This document shows, piece by piece, positions 1 through 9,440 of a stretch of DNA of 64,000 bases. This stretch comes from G963663495 sp963663495 (GTDB lineage Bacteria > Bacteroidota > Rhodothermia > Rhodothermales > Bin80). Numbering within the stretch: position 1 is the stretch's first letter; every line of letters begins with the position of its first letter. The notes beneath the pieces are model-generated. The model saw only the letters and a program-made list of their open reading frames with translations. It ran no database searches and was not told the origin of the DNA. The stretch lies in the NCBI GenBank assembly GCA_963663495.1, contig OY760427.1, positions 1,798,001 through 1,862,000 on the forward strand, written 5' to 3'. The position numbers were made by a program, and so were the translations under genes.

Positions 1-1331
1 ACACGTGTGTACTCATGGTATATAATTTCCATATATTAGGAAGTTGTATACGCACAGTGCCATGCCCGAAACGGTTAGTACATACCGCAATATCACATAC
101 AGGCTGTTGCCCGGAAGTCGGAGTAACGCCAAGCACCTTGCTGGATTAGCGGGTGCGTGTAGGTTTGTGTGGAATGCCATCCTCGCAGAGCAGAGCGAGG
201 CGTACAGGAAAGCGAAAGAGGCTGGCGAGAAGCCGCCCTCGGTAAGCTTCTTCTCGCTGGGGAAGCGGTTCACGGCACTGCGCCGTACGGTCGAGTGGCT
301 ACCTGAATACTCCTTTGATGTCGTTAGATACACATTGAAATATCAGGCGGATGCATGGAAGGCATTCTTCAAGGAGGGTAAGAGAAAACCGAGATTCCAT
401 TCCAGACGTGGTAGTACGCCTTCGTTCACGATCCCGGATAACGTAAGGGTTCGGGATGGCAAGCTGTATATCCCGAAAGTGGGATATATGGCGCTCCGCA
501 GGCGGGGAGGCAACCCGTACCCTGATGGTATACCCGTCAAAGCCACGGTAAAGAAGAACGCCGGCAAATGGTATGCTGTCATCTGCTACAAGATGGAGGC
601 ACCTGTAATAGAGGATACCGGCGGTGCTGTAGGCATTGACCGTAATTGTGGGCAGGTCGCTATGGTCTCCACAGAGGGCGATACAAGCATTATCAGACAA
701 CCGGATACCAAGCGTCTTGATGCCAAGTTGAAGCGGCATCAGCGAAGACTGGCGAGACAGAAGAAAGGCTCCAACCGTCGTAACAGGCGGAAGCATAGAA
801 TCGCCCGCATACAGCGCAAGCGTGCTAACATCCTCAAGAATGCGAACCACCAGGTAAGTCGCAGTATTGCCAATTGCTTCAAAGCGATCCAACCTCAACG
901 GTGATACTGGAGGACCTGAAGATCAAAGCGATGATACGTTCAGCTAAGGGGACGATGGAGAGCTTTGGCACAAACGTCAGACAGAAATCTGGCCTCAACC
1001 GTGGGATACTGCGAACAGGTTGGGGCCAGCTGGATCAGATGCTGAGCTATAAGTGCCGCAAGGTGATAAAGGTTACCGCTGCCTATACCAGTCAGCGGTG
1101 TTCTGTGTGTGGGCACACAGAAGCGAGTAACCGTAAGACACGGAGCAAATTCACGTGTATGTCCTGTGGACATGCGGATCATGCAGACCTGAATGCGGCT
1201 GCAAACATACTGGCCTCCGGGATTGGGGCTTCTGCACGGCGAGGGGCGTTCGGATTACCGACCCCTATGACCCGTGAAATTGATACTAGTGCCTCACTGT
1301 GTACAGTTGGTCACTCACGTATATAATTCCC
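1..1331 (+). mobile_element. MITE-tnpB composite element, copy 1 (5' end outside window)
   Basis: Positions 1-30 are the inner end of the IS1595-derived MITE found upstream of every tnpB copy here. The constant spacer ATATATTA is at 31-38. The tnpB core begins at 39 and ends with TATATAATTCCC at 1331, matching the right ends at 11570, 60698 and (inverted) 25136 and 36476. The right flank is TATGCTTG; the matching left flank is outside the window, so a target duplication cannot be tested. The tnpB gene inside is broken, so this copy is probably a dead passenger. Confidence 0.85.
62..1326 (+). pseudogene. tnpB: TnpB (OrfB-type RNA-guided nuclease), frameshifted
   Basis: The start MPETVSTYRN at 62 is the same as in the intact copy at 10315. 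The reading frame runs to 904 and resumes in another frame from about 874 to 1326. The break is a roughly 14-bp insertion near 870-890, between the IAxC and TVILEDL segments, relative to the intact copy. The RuvC-like residues (GIDRNCG, ILEDL, HADLNAAAN) and both CxxC pairs of the zinc ribbon are still readable across the two frames, so the damage is recent. Not expected to make a full-length protein. Confidence 0.85.
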
Positions 1332-1384
1332 TATGCTTGCCCACGCTGTTTCGGTTAGAATCCGATTCTCTGATAATGATCGTT

Positions 1385-1993
1385 TCAGATGAAGGGTATG
1401 CTGGAGGCAGGCGCACTGACCCGGCGGTAAGCCTCGGGTGAGTCTACATCCCGGGTCACATGGTGGGTCGGCCAAGGAATGTTTGTCAGGTGTGCGCCGT
1501 GCAGCTGTACCAATGTCCGTCCATCTTGAGCGGAAAGGAGCATTGGGCGATAGTATCCTGCAAATATTATCGGATGACCGGGAAGCCCCCGGTGTGTGGG
1601 CCTAACAATGGCGCGACAGTCGCCCACTCGGACCTGCTGGAAGGATTCTATCAGTTGATCTACCTCATACGATTCGACGCATGGAAGGTCGGCTAGGCAG
1701 ACCATGTAGCCTGAAGCGCTCTTTGTTGCTGCCTGTATTCCTTTGCGACGGGAAGACATGATGCCTTCGCTGTGGCTCGCATTGTGTGCAAACACCACAT
1801 CAAGCCCTTCCAACGCGGCCGTGATAGTGCTCGCCTCGTGGCCAGTGACTACGATCACCTCGCTCGCTTTCGAAGATGTTATGGTCTCCACGACGTTACG
1901 CACAAGCGGGCGCCCTTGGTAATTGAGCATAAGTTTATTCGCTTGGCCCATTCGCGCGGATGAACCGGCTGCTAGGATGACGGCAGAAATCAT
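1385..1993 (-). CDS. MocA-like molybdenum cofactor nucleotidyltransferase
   Basis: 202 aa. The N-terminal LAAGSSARMGQANKLML is the nucleotide-binding signature of the NTP-transferase 3 (MobA/MocA) fold, followed by a conserved LADLP metal-binding motif and GLPGHP. In MocA, this fold transfers CMP (in relatives, GMP) to molybdopterin to make the dinucleotide cofactor of xanthine/CO dehydrogenase-type enzymes. The ATG overlaps the stop of the upstream HMA gene by four bases (ATGA, 1990-1993), implying translational coupling. A coxG-type gene lies just upstream, which favours MocA over MobA. The structural hydroxylase subunits are not in the window. Confidence 0.8.
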   Translation of the reverse strand: MISAVILAAGSSARMGQANKLMLNYQGRPLVRNVVETITSSKASEVIVVTGHEASTITAALEGLDVVFAHNASHSEGIMSSRRKGIQAATKSASGYMVCLADLPCVESYEVDQLIESFQQVRVGDCRAIVRPTHRGLPGHPIIFAGYYRPMLLSAQDGRTLVQLHGAHLTNIPWPTHHVTRDVDSPEAYRRVSAPASSIPFI

Positions 1994-2214
1994 TCGTTGC
2001 CCGATTCGGTGCCTGATGGCCGCACAGTATAGCCTGCCTGATTGATAGCCTGCACGGCAAACTGCAGTATTGCGTCACTGCCAATCTCAACCGACGCAGC
2101 ACCGATTGAGACCTCGTGGACAACAACACCCGGGATACCGGCGAGGGCTGAGCGTACGGCGCCTACACAATGTGCACAACCCATGCCTTCAATGCGAATC
2201 GTCTCTTTCTTCAT
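1990..2214 (-). CDS. Heavy-metal-associated (HMA) domain protein, CopZ-like
   Basis: About 74 aa from the ATG at 2214 (MKKETIRIEGMGCAHC). The GMGCAHC loop is the metal-binding CxxC motif of the HMA fold, and the length fits a single ferredoxin-like domain. Such proteins usually carry Cu(I) to P-type ATPases. Here it sits between coxG-like and mocA-like genes, an unusual place, so a role in metal delivery to a molybdo-copper enzyme is possible but only inferred. I chose the ATG at 2214 because the longer frame adds a basic 16-residue tail with no homology to the fold. It overlaps mocA by 4 bp. Confidence 0.75.
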   Translation of the reverse strand: MKKETIRIEGMGCAHCVGAVRSALAGIPGVVVHEVSIGAASVEIGSDAILQFAVQAINQAGYTVRPSGTESGNE

Positions 2215-2313
2215 TCGGCGCACCCGGTTGTAGTCTTGGTCGCAATGGTATCCGCACCTCATCTACGACATGGGTGCGCTCTCTCTGATATTGTTGACTC
2301 AGCGAATCAGGCG

Positions 2314-2817
2314 TCAAAATATACCGGAGCCAGAATTTGATTCTGGAGCGTCCCCGGAAGCCTCGCGCTTCAGGTGCTCCCGAAAGCAGGCTACGAATTG
2401 ATCAAATACGCGCGCGGACACTTCCTTTATCAGCCGGCCCCCGAACTGTGCAAGCCGGCCACGGATGGTCAGCGTCATGCTGGTAGCGACAGTTGCACCT
2501 CCTCCTTCTCGCTCGCTTACCGATCCCTCCAGTCGCATCGCTGCATTGCCTTTGCCCCTTGCATCGCGTCCATTGCCTTCCAAGACCATCGTTCGTTTAT
2601 CTTGGTCCATGCTTGTAATTCGTATATCGCCGCCGAATCGCACAGATACGGGGCCGAGTTTCATGGTAACTGTCCCCTTGTAGGTGTCTTCGCTCAGCGT
2701 TGCTGTTATCCGAGCACCCGGTACGCACGGAACCACATTGTAAGGGTCTTGGAGTACCAGCCACACCGCATCGGGGGAGGCGTCTACGTCAAAGGTCTCA
2801 TCAATGGATACCCGCAT
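2314..2817 (-). CDS. coxG: CoxG-family SRPBCC protein (CO dehydrogenase accessory)
   Basis: 167 aa. The opening ETFDVDASPDAVWLVLQDP and the later VPCVPGA, YKGTVTMKLGPVSVRF and GRLAQFGGRLI stretches match the CoxG/START-like family. In CO-oxidising bacteria CoxG tethers the molybdenum CO dehydrogenase to the membrane or delivers quinone; related proteins partner other molybdenum hydroxylases. The last ~15 residues are low-complexity Ser/Gly. It heads the leftward cluster with the HMA and MocA genes (99-bp gap to the HMA start). No catalytic subunit gene is visible, so the cluster looks incomplete. Confidence 0.75.
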   Translation of the reverse strand: MRVSIDETFDVDASPDAVWLVLQDPYNVVPCVPGARITATLSEDTYKGTVTMKLGPVSVRFGGDIRITSMDQDKRTMVLEGNGRDARGKGNAAMRLEGSVSEREGGGATVATSMTLTIRGRLAQFGGRLIKEVSARVFDQFVACFREHLKREASGDAPESNSGSGIF

Positions 2818-3181
2818 GGCACATGCACCGTTCTCTTGGGGAACTAAATCAGGAGAATGAAGTGGGGAAGGAGGTTGCCGGATAATGCAAATGGCATGAT
2901 GGCCCGATTATTCATCGCGAATCGGGCTGTAATTATCGGACGCTTAGTATCGCAGCAGGAAATTCTTTCCGGGATTGGGTTAACCGAGCCGTGGGCGGCG
3001 CGTAACCGACTGCTATATAAGGGAATAGGCTGGCATCCACTGCTGGAGGGTGGGGCTTCTACCTCCGTTTGGCGCGGCTTGACACCACGCGCGACCTTCG
3101 GGCTGCTCACACAGCTTGTGTCGTCCACGACTTGATACCACACACGATTGCATATCATTTGTCGCGGAGGAGAATAGCCCC
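2818..3181. other. Intergenic region coxG-ricT
   Basis: 364 bp without a convincing gene. Frames of 92-104 codons exist but lack family motifs and lie antisense to each other. One 8-bp stem (GCCCGATT / AATCGGGC) lies at about 2909-2934; it has no following U-tract on either strand. Confidence 0.5.
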
Positions 3182-4177
3182 TTATCTTGATCTCGGTGCC
3201 CTCCGTTTTATCTGCTTTTGGCCTCGCTTCTTGCTTTTTCCTGGCATTGCATCCAAGTAAGGCCGTACATCTTCAAGAGCCAGTATCTGCGGATCGCCCT
3301 TATCAAACTTGAGCCACAAGCGGCCTGTAAAGATATCGATTTTTCTCACCTGCCCCTTCCCTTTTGGTGTGGAAATCCTGCTGTTAAGAGGCGGATAATC
3401 AGCCAAGAGTTCCATGTATTGCTCCAGCTCGTAGTCGAGGCAGCATTTGAGTCTGCCGCACTGTCCCACCAAGCGATCCCGGTTCAGCGGTAATCCTTGT
3501 GTCCGGGCACTGTTCATTTTGACTTTTGGGAAGCTCGTCAGCCATGTGGAGCAGCATAATTCGCGGCCGCAATCGCCGACGCCGCCGACGCGCGCAGCTT
3601 GCTGCCGGGGATTGATTTGGCGAATGTCTACCCGCGCGCGGAACCTAGGGGCAAGCCTTTGTACCAGTTCACGAAAATCCGGGCGTTTGGGCGCTGTAAA
3701 GAAGAGCGAGATGCGTCTACGGTCAAACTGCCATTCCGCATCAACGATTTGCATCTTAAGCTTTAGTCGAGAAGCTTCATTCTGCGCGTTCTTGACCGCC
3801 TTTTTTTCGGCCTCCCGATTTGATTCGTAGCGATCAATGTCCTTAACGGTTGCTGCGCGGACCACGCTTCGCAATCTTGCTGAGGTAGGGTCGCCCTTGT
3901 ACTGCCGTCGTACCAGTTCACCCGTCATCGTGACGTAGCCGAAATCCATTCCTTTGCGGGCAGCCACAACGACGTAGTCACCGGTGTGGATGGTCAGATT
4001 TCTGGAATTACGGTATGTATCCTTCCGCCGCCCCTTGAATGCGACCTGCACAAGGTTTTGCGCAGGTGACGACGGAGCGTGGGAAGGGAGCCAGTCGCGA
4101 ATTTGCACTGTCGGACACACCGTGCATCCCGAGCTGCAGTTGCAGGCTCCACCGCCCGTACAAGTCCCGCATGCCAT
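3182..4177 (-). CDS. ricT: PSP1-domain protein RicT (YaaT-like)
   Basis: 331 aa. The PSP1 C-terminal domain is evident from the paired cysteine motifs GDCGRELCC and GQCGRLKCCLDYE and from FTAPKRPDFRELVQRLA. RicT forms a [4Fe-4S]-containing complex that acts in RNA processing in Firmicutes; in Bacteroidota the gene commonly neighbours DNA polymerase delta', as here (holB starts 1.2 kb upstream). The extreme N-terminus is unusually Cys-rich (nine Cys in the first 21 residues) and could hold a separate metal site. The C-terminus is Lys/Arg-rich. Probably co-transcribed with holB (74-bp gap). Confidence 0.88.
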   Translation of the reverse strand: MACGTCTGGGACNCSSGCTVCPTVQIRDWLPSHAPSSPAQNLVQVAFKGRRKDTYRNSRNLTIHTGDYVVVAARKGMDFGYVTMTGELVRRQYKGDPTSARLRSVVRAATVKDIDRYESNREAEKKAVKNAQNEASRLKLKMQIVDAEWQFDRRRISLFFTAPKRPDFRELVQRLAPRFRARVDIRQINPRQQAARVGGVGDCGRELCCSTWLTSFPKVKMNSARTQGLPLNRDRLVGQCGRLKCCLDYELEQYMELLADYPPLNSRISTPKGKGQVRKIDIFTGRLWLKFDKGDPQILALEDVRPYLDAMPGKSKKRGQKQIKRRAPRSR

Positions 4178-4251
4178 GCTTTGTCCTCAAGGTTATAATA
4201 AGAGGTCCGCTACCTTTGATACACGTATGGGCCGCGGTGGATTCCCTCTGC

Positions 4252-5394
4252 CTACACATCCGTGAGTGGAGGGGCGAGCTTGCCGCTATGCTTCTTGCGC
4301 ATTGCTATACCTAGTTTCTGCGACAAGGCGGTAAGTAGCAACGCAGCATGCACATTCTGGGTTGTAAGCAGTAATGCGTTTTCTACAAGTTGTTCCATGG
4401 CGTCAAGATCGGCCGATGGCATGTTATGCGTAAAGCGACGCACGGAGTGATGGTGATCTACGTTTTCTATCTGCGCATCGCTACCCATAGCCCTGTACAG
4501 TACAAGGTCTCTGATCCAGGAAAGCATATGCCGCAACATGTTCTCCAGACGATCGCGATCCTGGCGGGCCATGTCGGTTATTAGTGGCTCCAGAATCGTA
4601 ACCTTTTGGGTGTATGAATGGCGCAGGAAGTTCAGGACCACCTCTCGCTCTGCAGCCAGCTCCGGGTTGCGAGCCAGCTCCAGCGCACGCGTGTAAGATC
4701 CTCCACTCAGGGCAGCGCATGTCTTGGCCGATTCCAGATCTATTCCGTCCCTTTGGCGCAGTTCCTCCGCGATAGCTGCGCGGGTCAGGGCCGTAAAACC
4801 TACCTGTTGGCAGCGAGAAGTCATGGTCGGCAAGAGCAGGTCGGTTCGGTTTGTGGTAAGCACAAAAACCGTCTGCGACGTTGGTTCTTCGAGCACCTTT
4901 AAGAATGCATTGGCGGCCTGCGGTGCCATAGTTTCAACGCGGATGAGGAGAAAGATCTTGTATGGTCCTTCTATTGGATGAAGCGATTCAGCTTGGTGGA
5001 TATCTGAGTGAACGCGGTCAACCGGGAACGCAGCCCGGCGTGCGCCTCGCTTTGCGTTCTGTGACTTCACCACAGGAGCCGCATAGGGGTTTTCGGCCAA
5101 ATTCTTGCGAAACCTTGCCAAGTCCTCGGCAGTGGCGTCCGATGGCTGCGGTACCAGCACATGCACATCCGGATGGGTCAGGCGGTTCACCTTTCCGCAT
5201 GCAGCGCATGATCCGCACGGTCCATTGTCAGCCGTGGTACACTGTAAGGTCTGTGCAAGAACCTGAGCTACAGCCCGTTTACCAACACCTGGCGGGCCGT
5301 GAAACAAGTACGCATGACCGATGCGCCGAGAACGGATGGCCTCTCGCAGATGGCGTATTGCGGCCTTCTGTTCGATAACTTGTGACCAGAGCAT
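4252..5394 (-). CDS. holB: DNA polymerase III subunit delta'
   Basis: 380 aa clamp-loader AAA+ protein. A Walker A (GPPGVGKRA) lies near residue 34, followed by a four-cysteine zinc module (CTTADNGPCGSCAACG). APQAANAFLKVLEEP is the Walker B/SRC-region signature of delta', and TSRCQ is the SRC motif. It loads the sliding clamp with gamma/tau and delta. Length is typical. It starts at 5394, 98 bp from the divergent tRNA gene, so the two promoters share that gap. Confidence 0.9.
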   Translation of the reverse strand: MLWSQVIEQKAAIRHLREAIRSRRIGHAYLFHGPPGVGKRAVAQVLAQTLQCTTADNGPCGSCAACGKVNRLTHPDVHVLVPQPSDATAEDLARFRKNLAENPYAAPVVKSQNAKRGARRAAFPVDRVHSDIHQAESLHPIEGPYKIFLLIRVETMAPQAANAFLKVLEEPTSQTVFVLTTNRTDLLLPTMTSRCQQVGFTALTRAAIAEELRQRDGIDLESAKTCAALSGGSYTRALELARNPELAAEREVVLNFLRHSYTQKVTILEPLITDMARQDRDRLENMLRHMLSWIRDLVLYRAMGSDAQIENVDHHHSVRRFTHNMPSADLDAMEQLVENALLLTTQNVHAALLLTALSQKLGIAMRKKHSGKLAPPLTDV

Positions 5395-5474
5395 GCTTAT
5401 CGGCGTAGGGTTGTGGGTATGCTCTTCTATTCCTTCCTAATGAAGAAACAGGGATAATGTACCCGACTAATGCG

Positions 5475-5480
5475 TATAAT
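5475..5480 (+). promoter_or_regulatory. Putative -10 box of the tRNA gene
   Basis: A perfect TATAAT ends 11 bp before the 5' end of the mature tRNA, the spacing expected for a tRNA promoter. No good TTGACA-like -35 is visible about 17 bp upstream (GGGATA there). Confidence 0.5.
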
Positions 5481-5491
5481 TGGGGTCTATG

Positions 5492-5565
5492 GGCGTGGTA
5501 GCTCAGTCGGTTAGAGCGTGCGACTCATAATCGCAAGGTCGAGAGTTCGAGTCTCTCCCACGCCA
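5492..5565 (+). tRNA. tRNA-Met (CAT anticodon; tRNA-Ile2 possible)
   Basis: A full cloverleaf can be drawn: acceptor GGCGTGG/CCACGCC, D arm GCTC...GAGC, anticodon stem TGCGA/TCGCA with loop CTCATAA (CAT at 5526-5528), variable loop AGGTC, T arm GAGAG/CTCTC with loop TTCGAGT, and discriminator A at 5565. No CCA is encoded. CAT can be elongator tRNA-Met or lysidine-modified tRNA-Ile; the sequence alone does not separate them with certainty. The acceptor is fully paired, which is against an initiator tRNA. Confidence 0.95.
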
Positions 5566-5578
5566 CTTAGGCCGTCCG

Positions 5579-5971
5579 TCAGGATTGGTCCAGTATGCGC
5601 CCGATATCTGTTAGAATGTCGTCAGGTTCTGTCCGGATGAGGGCCAGAATTGCGCTATGGCTTACAATGAGGTACTTAGTGCCCTCGTACGTGAGTTCGA
5701 TAGATTCCTTCCGCAAAAAGAAGGCATAGTCACCTCTCTGTGCCTGCAGAGGCAGGTACCGCACAGCCTCTTTGGTTGCAGCCCAAGGTTCACCTTCTGT
5801 GTATTCTGGGTTCGGCATTAGGTGTCCGGGGCCGATGTTTTCTACGCGGCCGCCACCAATCCGATCACGTTCGGCCACCGACGCAGGCAGTACGAGACCG
5901 GAATCGGTCTGTTGCTCACCTTCGTCCGGTCGGATGAGCACGCGGTCACCGATAAGGATAAGTTCAGGCAT
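5579..5971 (-). CDS. GroES-like co-chaperonin paralogue
   Basis: 130 aa, longer than canonical GroES (~97). The start MPELILIGDRVLIRPDEGEQQTDSG is a clear Cpn10 roof/mobile-loop region, with GGGRVENIGPG replacing the usual VxxVGPG, and the C-terminal half includes YEGTKYLIV. An insertion around EYTEGEPWAATKEAVRYLPL expands the middle. No groEL is adjacent. It starts immediately after the stop of the symporter gene upstream (5971/5972), so the two are probably one transcript. Likely a divergent paralogue rather than the housekeeping GroES. Confidence 0.75.
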   Translation of the reverse strand: MPELILIGDRVLIRPDEGEQQTDSGLVLPASVAERDRIGGGRVENIGPGHLMPNPEYTEGEPWAATKEAVRYLPLQAQRGDYAFFLRKESIELTYEGTKYLIVSHSAILALIRTEPDDILTDIGRILDQS

Positions 5972-7747
5972 TCAGGAGTTCCTCAGGCTTCGCCAAAGAT
6001 AGGTACTTGCAGGGATCGCTAAGGTTAAAGAAACAGCAATCCCCATCTTATTTGACAGCAGGATATAACCGGTTAAGAATAGAACGGAGTAAACGAGTAC
6101 GACGCCGGCCGCCCATCGCATGACCAGCGGACCGAGGTGCTCTGGTGCTTGCCACCGGGACGACTCAAGCGGCCTCCATCCCGGTCCAGGCGGCGTAACG
6201 CGCGCATAGAATGACTGTAGTACAGCCTTCCGCGTGGGGCGGGTGGCAAAGGTTACGCCGACCCATAGGGCGGTCGTAATGGCTACGACCGTAAACAGAT
6301 TTGTCGGAAACGCGCTGCGGAGTCCGGGAATCGGCACTCCCGCTAGCGCGGCTCCAACCATAAGGATGGGGGCGATCGTTGCTACGAGTTCGCTCCAGGC
6401 ATTAATTCTCCACCAGTACCAGCGGAGTACGAGGACCAGACCTAACCCCGCGGAAGCGGTAAGAATGAGTTCCCATGCCTCACGGATCGAACTGAGCTGT
6501 GTGGTAATGGCGATACTGATTAGAGCTACTACAAATGTCGCTACCCGTGACAGCACAACATAATATTTTTCGGACTTATCACGCTGCAAGAATCGCCGCC
6601 AGCCATCGTGTATCAGGTACGACACGCCCCAGTTGAGTTGCGTTGAAATCGTGCTCATGAAGGCGGCAAGGAAGGCAGCCACCATCAGGCCTAGAATTCC
6701 TGCCGGAAGCACATCCCGCATTACAAGCACAAACCCTTCGCGCGTATCAGCTAAGCCTGGATACAGCACCATGGAAGCCAAGGCCACCACGATCCACGGC
6801 CATGGTCTCAGGCAATAGTGTGCGATGGTGTACAACAGGGTAGCGAGCATGGAATCGCGCTCGGTGCGGGCGCTAATCATGCGCTGAGCAATATAGCCGC
6901 CGCCGCCGGGCTCAGCACCCGGGTACCAGCTCGACCACCACTGGATGCCGATAAAGGCAATGAAGGCCGGAACTGTCAGTGCCATCGTGGCTGCACCACC
7001 GGCGGCAGATTGGAGGGAGGGGAGCAGGCTAAACGTTTCAGGCGGCAGCTGGGACATCAGACCTTGCATGCCACCTACCGCCGGATCCCGCAACACGAAG
7101 ATAGCCATCAGGACGGATCCTGTCATTGCGATACAAAACTGGAAAGCGTCGGTAACAACGATCCCCCAAAGTCCGGATAGTAAAGCGTATAGGCTAACGA
7201 CAACTACCAGGATACTGACAGCTATGAGGGCTGCGCTGAATTCCATGTCCAGGATGATGATTGAGCGCTGCCCAAAGATGGTCAGGTCCGGGAATAACAC
7301 GGCGACAATAGTCTCCATCGCAAGCGATACCCACGCAATGATCAGCACATTCATCAGCAGACCGAAGTAGACTGCTTTGATTCCGCGTAGCACAGCTGCT
7401 GCAGTACCTGCATAGCGCACTTCAACGAATTCCACATCGGTAGTAATTCCGCTCCTTCTCCAGAGCCGGGCGAAGAAAAAAACCGTAAGCATGCCGCCAA
7501 AGGCGAAATTCCACCAGATCCAGTTGCCTGCGATGCCATTGGCCGCCACGAACTCCGTAACGGCAAGTGGTGTGTCGGCTGCGAAGGTGGTAGCAACCAT
7601 GCTGGTCCCGGCAAGGAACCACGGTAACCGGCGTCCGCCAAGAAAAAATTCAAATGTGTTACGGCTTGCACGCCGGTAGTACCACATTGCGATGCCGGTG
7701 GCGATTGCAAAGTATGCGCCGACGATAAGCCAGTCGATTGTAGTCAT
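5972..7747 (-). CDS. Sodium:solute symporter (SSS) family transporter
   Basis: 591 aa from MTTIDWLIVGAYF at 7747. A longer frame begins at 7822, but the extra 25 residues lack the hydrophobic first helix. Early features of the SSS family are FFLGGRRLPWFLAGTSMVATTFAADTPLAVTE (Na+-site and substrate region), then about 13 hydrophobic segments. The substrate cannot be told from sequence. Upstream are only ~120 bp and then the IS1595 element at 7878, so its promoter region is short and the transposon insertion may affect it. Confidence 0.85.
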   Translation of the reverse strand: MTTIDWLIVGAYFAIATGIAMWYYRRASRNTFEFFLGGRRLPWFLAGTSMVATTFAADTPLAVTEFVAANGIAGNWIWWNFAFGGMLTVFFFARLWRRSGITTDVEFVEVRYAGTAAAVLRGIKAVYFGLLMNVLIIAWVSLAMETIVAVLFPDLTIFGQRSIIILDMEFSAALIAVSILVVVVSLYALLSGLWGIVVTDAFQFCIAMTGSVLMAIFVLRDPAVGGMQGLMSQLPPETFSLLPSLQSAAGGAATMALTVPAFIAFIGIQWWSSWYPGAEPGGGGYIAQRMISARTERDSMLATLLYTIAHYCLRPWPWIVVALASMVLYPGLADTREGFVLVMRDVLPAGILGLMVAAFLAAFMSTISTQLNWGVSYLIHDGWRRFLQRDKSEKYYVVLSRVATFVVALISIAITTQLSSIREAWELILTASAGLGLVLVLRWYWWRINAWSELVATIAPILMVGAALAGVPIPGLRSAFPTNLFTVVAITTALWVGVTFATRPTRKAVLQSFYARVTPPGPGWRPLESSRWQAPEHLGPLVMRWAAGVVLVYSVLFLTGYILLSNKMGIAVSLTLAIPASTYLWRSLRNS

Positions 7748-8056
7748 TGGCAGAAAGAAGGAGAAGGCACGAATATGGTGGCATACATGCCGAAGACCAG
7801 GGGATCCCAATCGCCAGCACACATCGGAGAAACGCCCGCTTGCCCAAGCAGCTTCAAAGGCGAGTTACGTAAGTTAGGGGAGTTATATAGCTGACTGCCC
7901 ACGCGTTAAATTGTTGAAATAATTGCAGTTTGGTCGCGAATAGCGGGAACCGACTATACCGAAAATGGGTACCATCCCGTGATAGATTGATGACCTAACT
8001 AAAAGCCTTCAAACACAAGAAACACAAATGGCCCTGGACGGGCTGATCGTGAAGGA

Positions 8057-8951
8057 GTGTCCTTGATCAAGCTAACCAAAATGTTTCCAGACGACCCATC
8101 AGCCGAAGCATGGTTCGCAATGAAGCGTTGGGGCAATACTCCTGTTTGCCCGCACTGTGCGTCTAAGAACGTACAGTCTGGCGCCAAACATCCTAGCATG
8201 CCTTATAGTTGCCGTAGTTGCCGTAAACGATTCAGTGTCCGCATAGGGACTGTAATGCAGGACTCCAAACTGGGATACCAGGTATGGGCATTAGCCATTT
8301 ACATCATGACTACCAGTATCAAGGGCGTATCCAGCATGAAGCTGCATCGTGACCTTAGCATAACCCAGACGACAGCGTGGCATCTGGCCCACCGTATTCG
8401 ACAATCATGGAATGGAGAGCATGCACTATTTGCCGGTCCGGTAGAGGTTGACGAAGCCTACTTCGGTGGCAAGGAAAAGAACAAGCACGCCAGCAAGAAG
8501 CTGAAAGCAGGCCTTGGGCCAGTAGGTAAGGAAGCCGTTGTAGGAGTCCGTGATCGTGTCACCAATAGCATTTCTGCCCAGGTAGTAGAAAACATAGACG
8601 GACAGACGCTCAATGCGTTTGTGGATACCCATGTCTCGGAAGACACCGAGGTCTATACGGATGGCACGTCAGCATACCGGGGCCGCAACAACCACGCCTA
8701 CGTACGTCACTCTGTTGGCGAATACGTTCGTGAGCAGGTCCATACCAATGGCGTAGAGAGCTTCTGGTCTTTGCTGAAGCGTGGGTACTACGGAACGTAC
8801 CACCACATGAGCAAGAAACACCTACAGCGGTACGTGAACGAATTTGCAGGGCGACACAATGCACGCGACTACGACACAGCGGAGCCAATGACAATAAATT
8901 GCTCAAGGACTGGTCGGTAAACGGCTCATGTACAAATCCCTCATTTCATAG
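8057..8951 (+). pseudogene. IS1595-family DDE transposase, frameshifted near C-terminus
   Basis: N-terminal zinc ribbon (CPHC at 31-34, CRSC at 52-55), then an ISXO2-like DDE domain: D132 in VEVDEAYFGG, D202 in VYTDGTSAY and E234 in HTNGVESFWSLLKRGYYGTY. The frame opened by GTG 8057 (GAAGGAG touches the start) stops at 8920 with an odd tail. Reading one base later from about 8898 restores the family C-terminus (IAQGLVGKRLMYKSLIS) to a TAG at 8949-8951. So an extra base in the A-run at 8896-8898 removes ~18 conserved residues. The catalytic core is intact and some activity may remain. Confidence 0.85.
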
Positions 8952-8978
8952 CTAAACGTAAGCGGTAACGTATCAAGC

Positions 8979-9200
8979 CATCCGTACTCATGCGCACTCC
9001 GGGCATCGGCCGGCTACCACTACTTGCTCGTGGACGAAGAACGGAGACTAACGGGCCGCGCAATACTGCGCCTGCAAGGCTTCCCCGACCGCTACGAGAT
9101 TGACAGTCCGATAACGACCGTCAGACGGCTTACTGGCAACGCCGTACCCCTTCCGGTGGTCAGGGCCGTTATGCGCCAGCTTTTCCATGTCTGTGCTTGA
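8979..9200 (+). pseudogene. C5-cytosine DNA methyltransferase, C-terminal fragment
   Basis: The frame reading RRLTGRAILRLQGFPDRYEI then RRLTGNAVPLPVVRAVMRQL, ending at TGA 9198-9200, matches the last ~70 residues of Dcm-type enzymes (RxLTxRExxRLQGFPD and GNAVPxPV motifs IX-X). The catalytic PCQ and target-recognition parts are absent. It lies inside the IS1595 element between the transposase and the small ORF. Whether it was a passenger gene or host debris cannot be decided. Confidence 0.75.
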
Positions 9201-9440
9201 TGGCCCGCGTCTCATGGGTTCGTCCGGTGCGCTTCGTGGCCCGTACCGGGGTCCGCCCAGTACTTCCGCATTGTCAAGAGCGTCCCGATATAAGCCAAGG
9301 AATCGGTCCTGAAGTTGATCGACTGTCGTGAAAACTGGATCGCAATGTATGCAGCCTCCTACTCTAAGCAGATGTCCGCCATGAAATCATTTCGGTATTC
9401 TGCCCCAATGGATTAGTGCTACTCTATAGCCTATAACACC

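Noticed and set aside
2909..2934. Short inverted repeat as a terminator
   Set aside because: No U-tract on either strand and not positioned after a gene.
6234..7370. Several plus-strand frames of 60-141 codons
   Set aside because: They are antisense to the sodium:solute symporter gene, show its codon periodicity and have no motifs.
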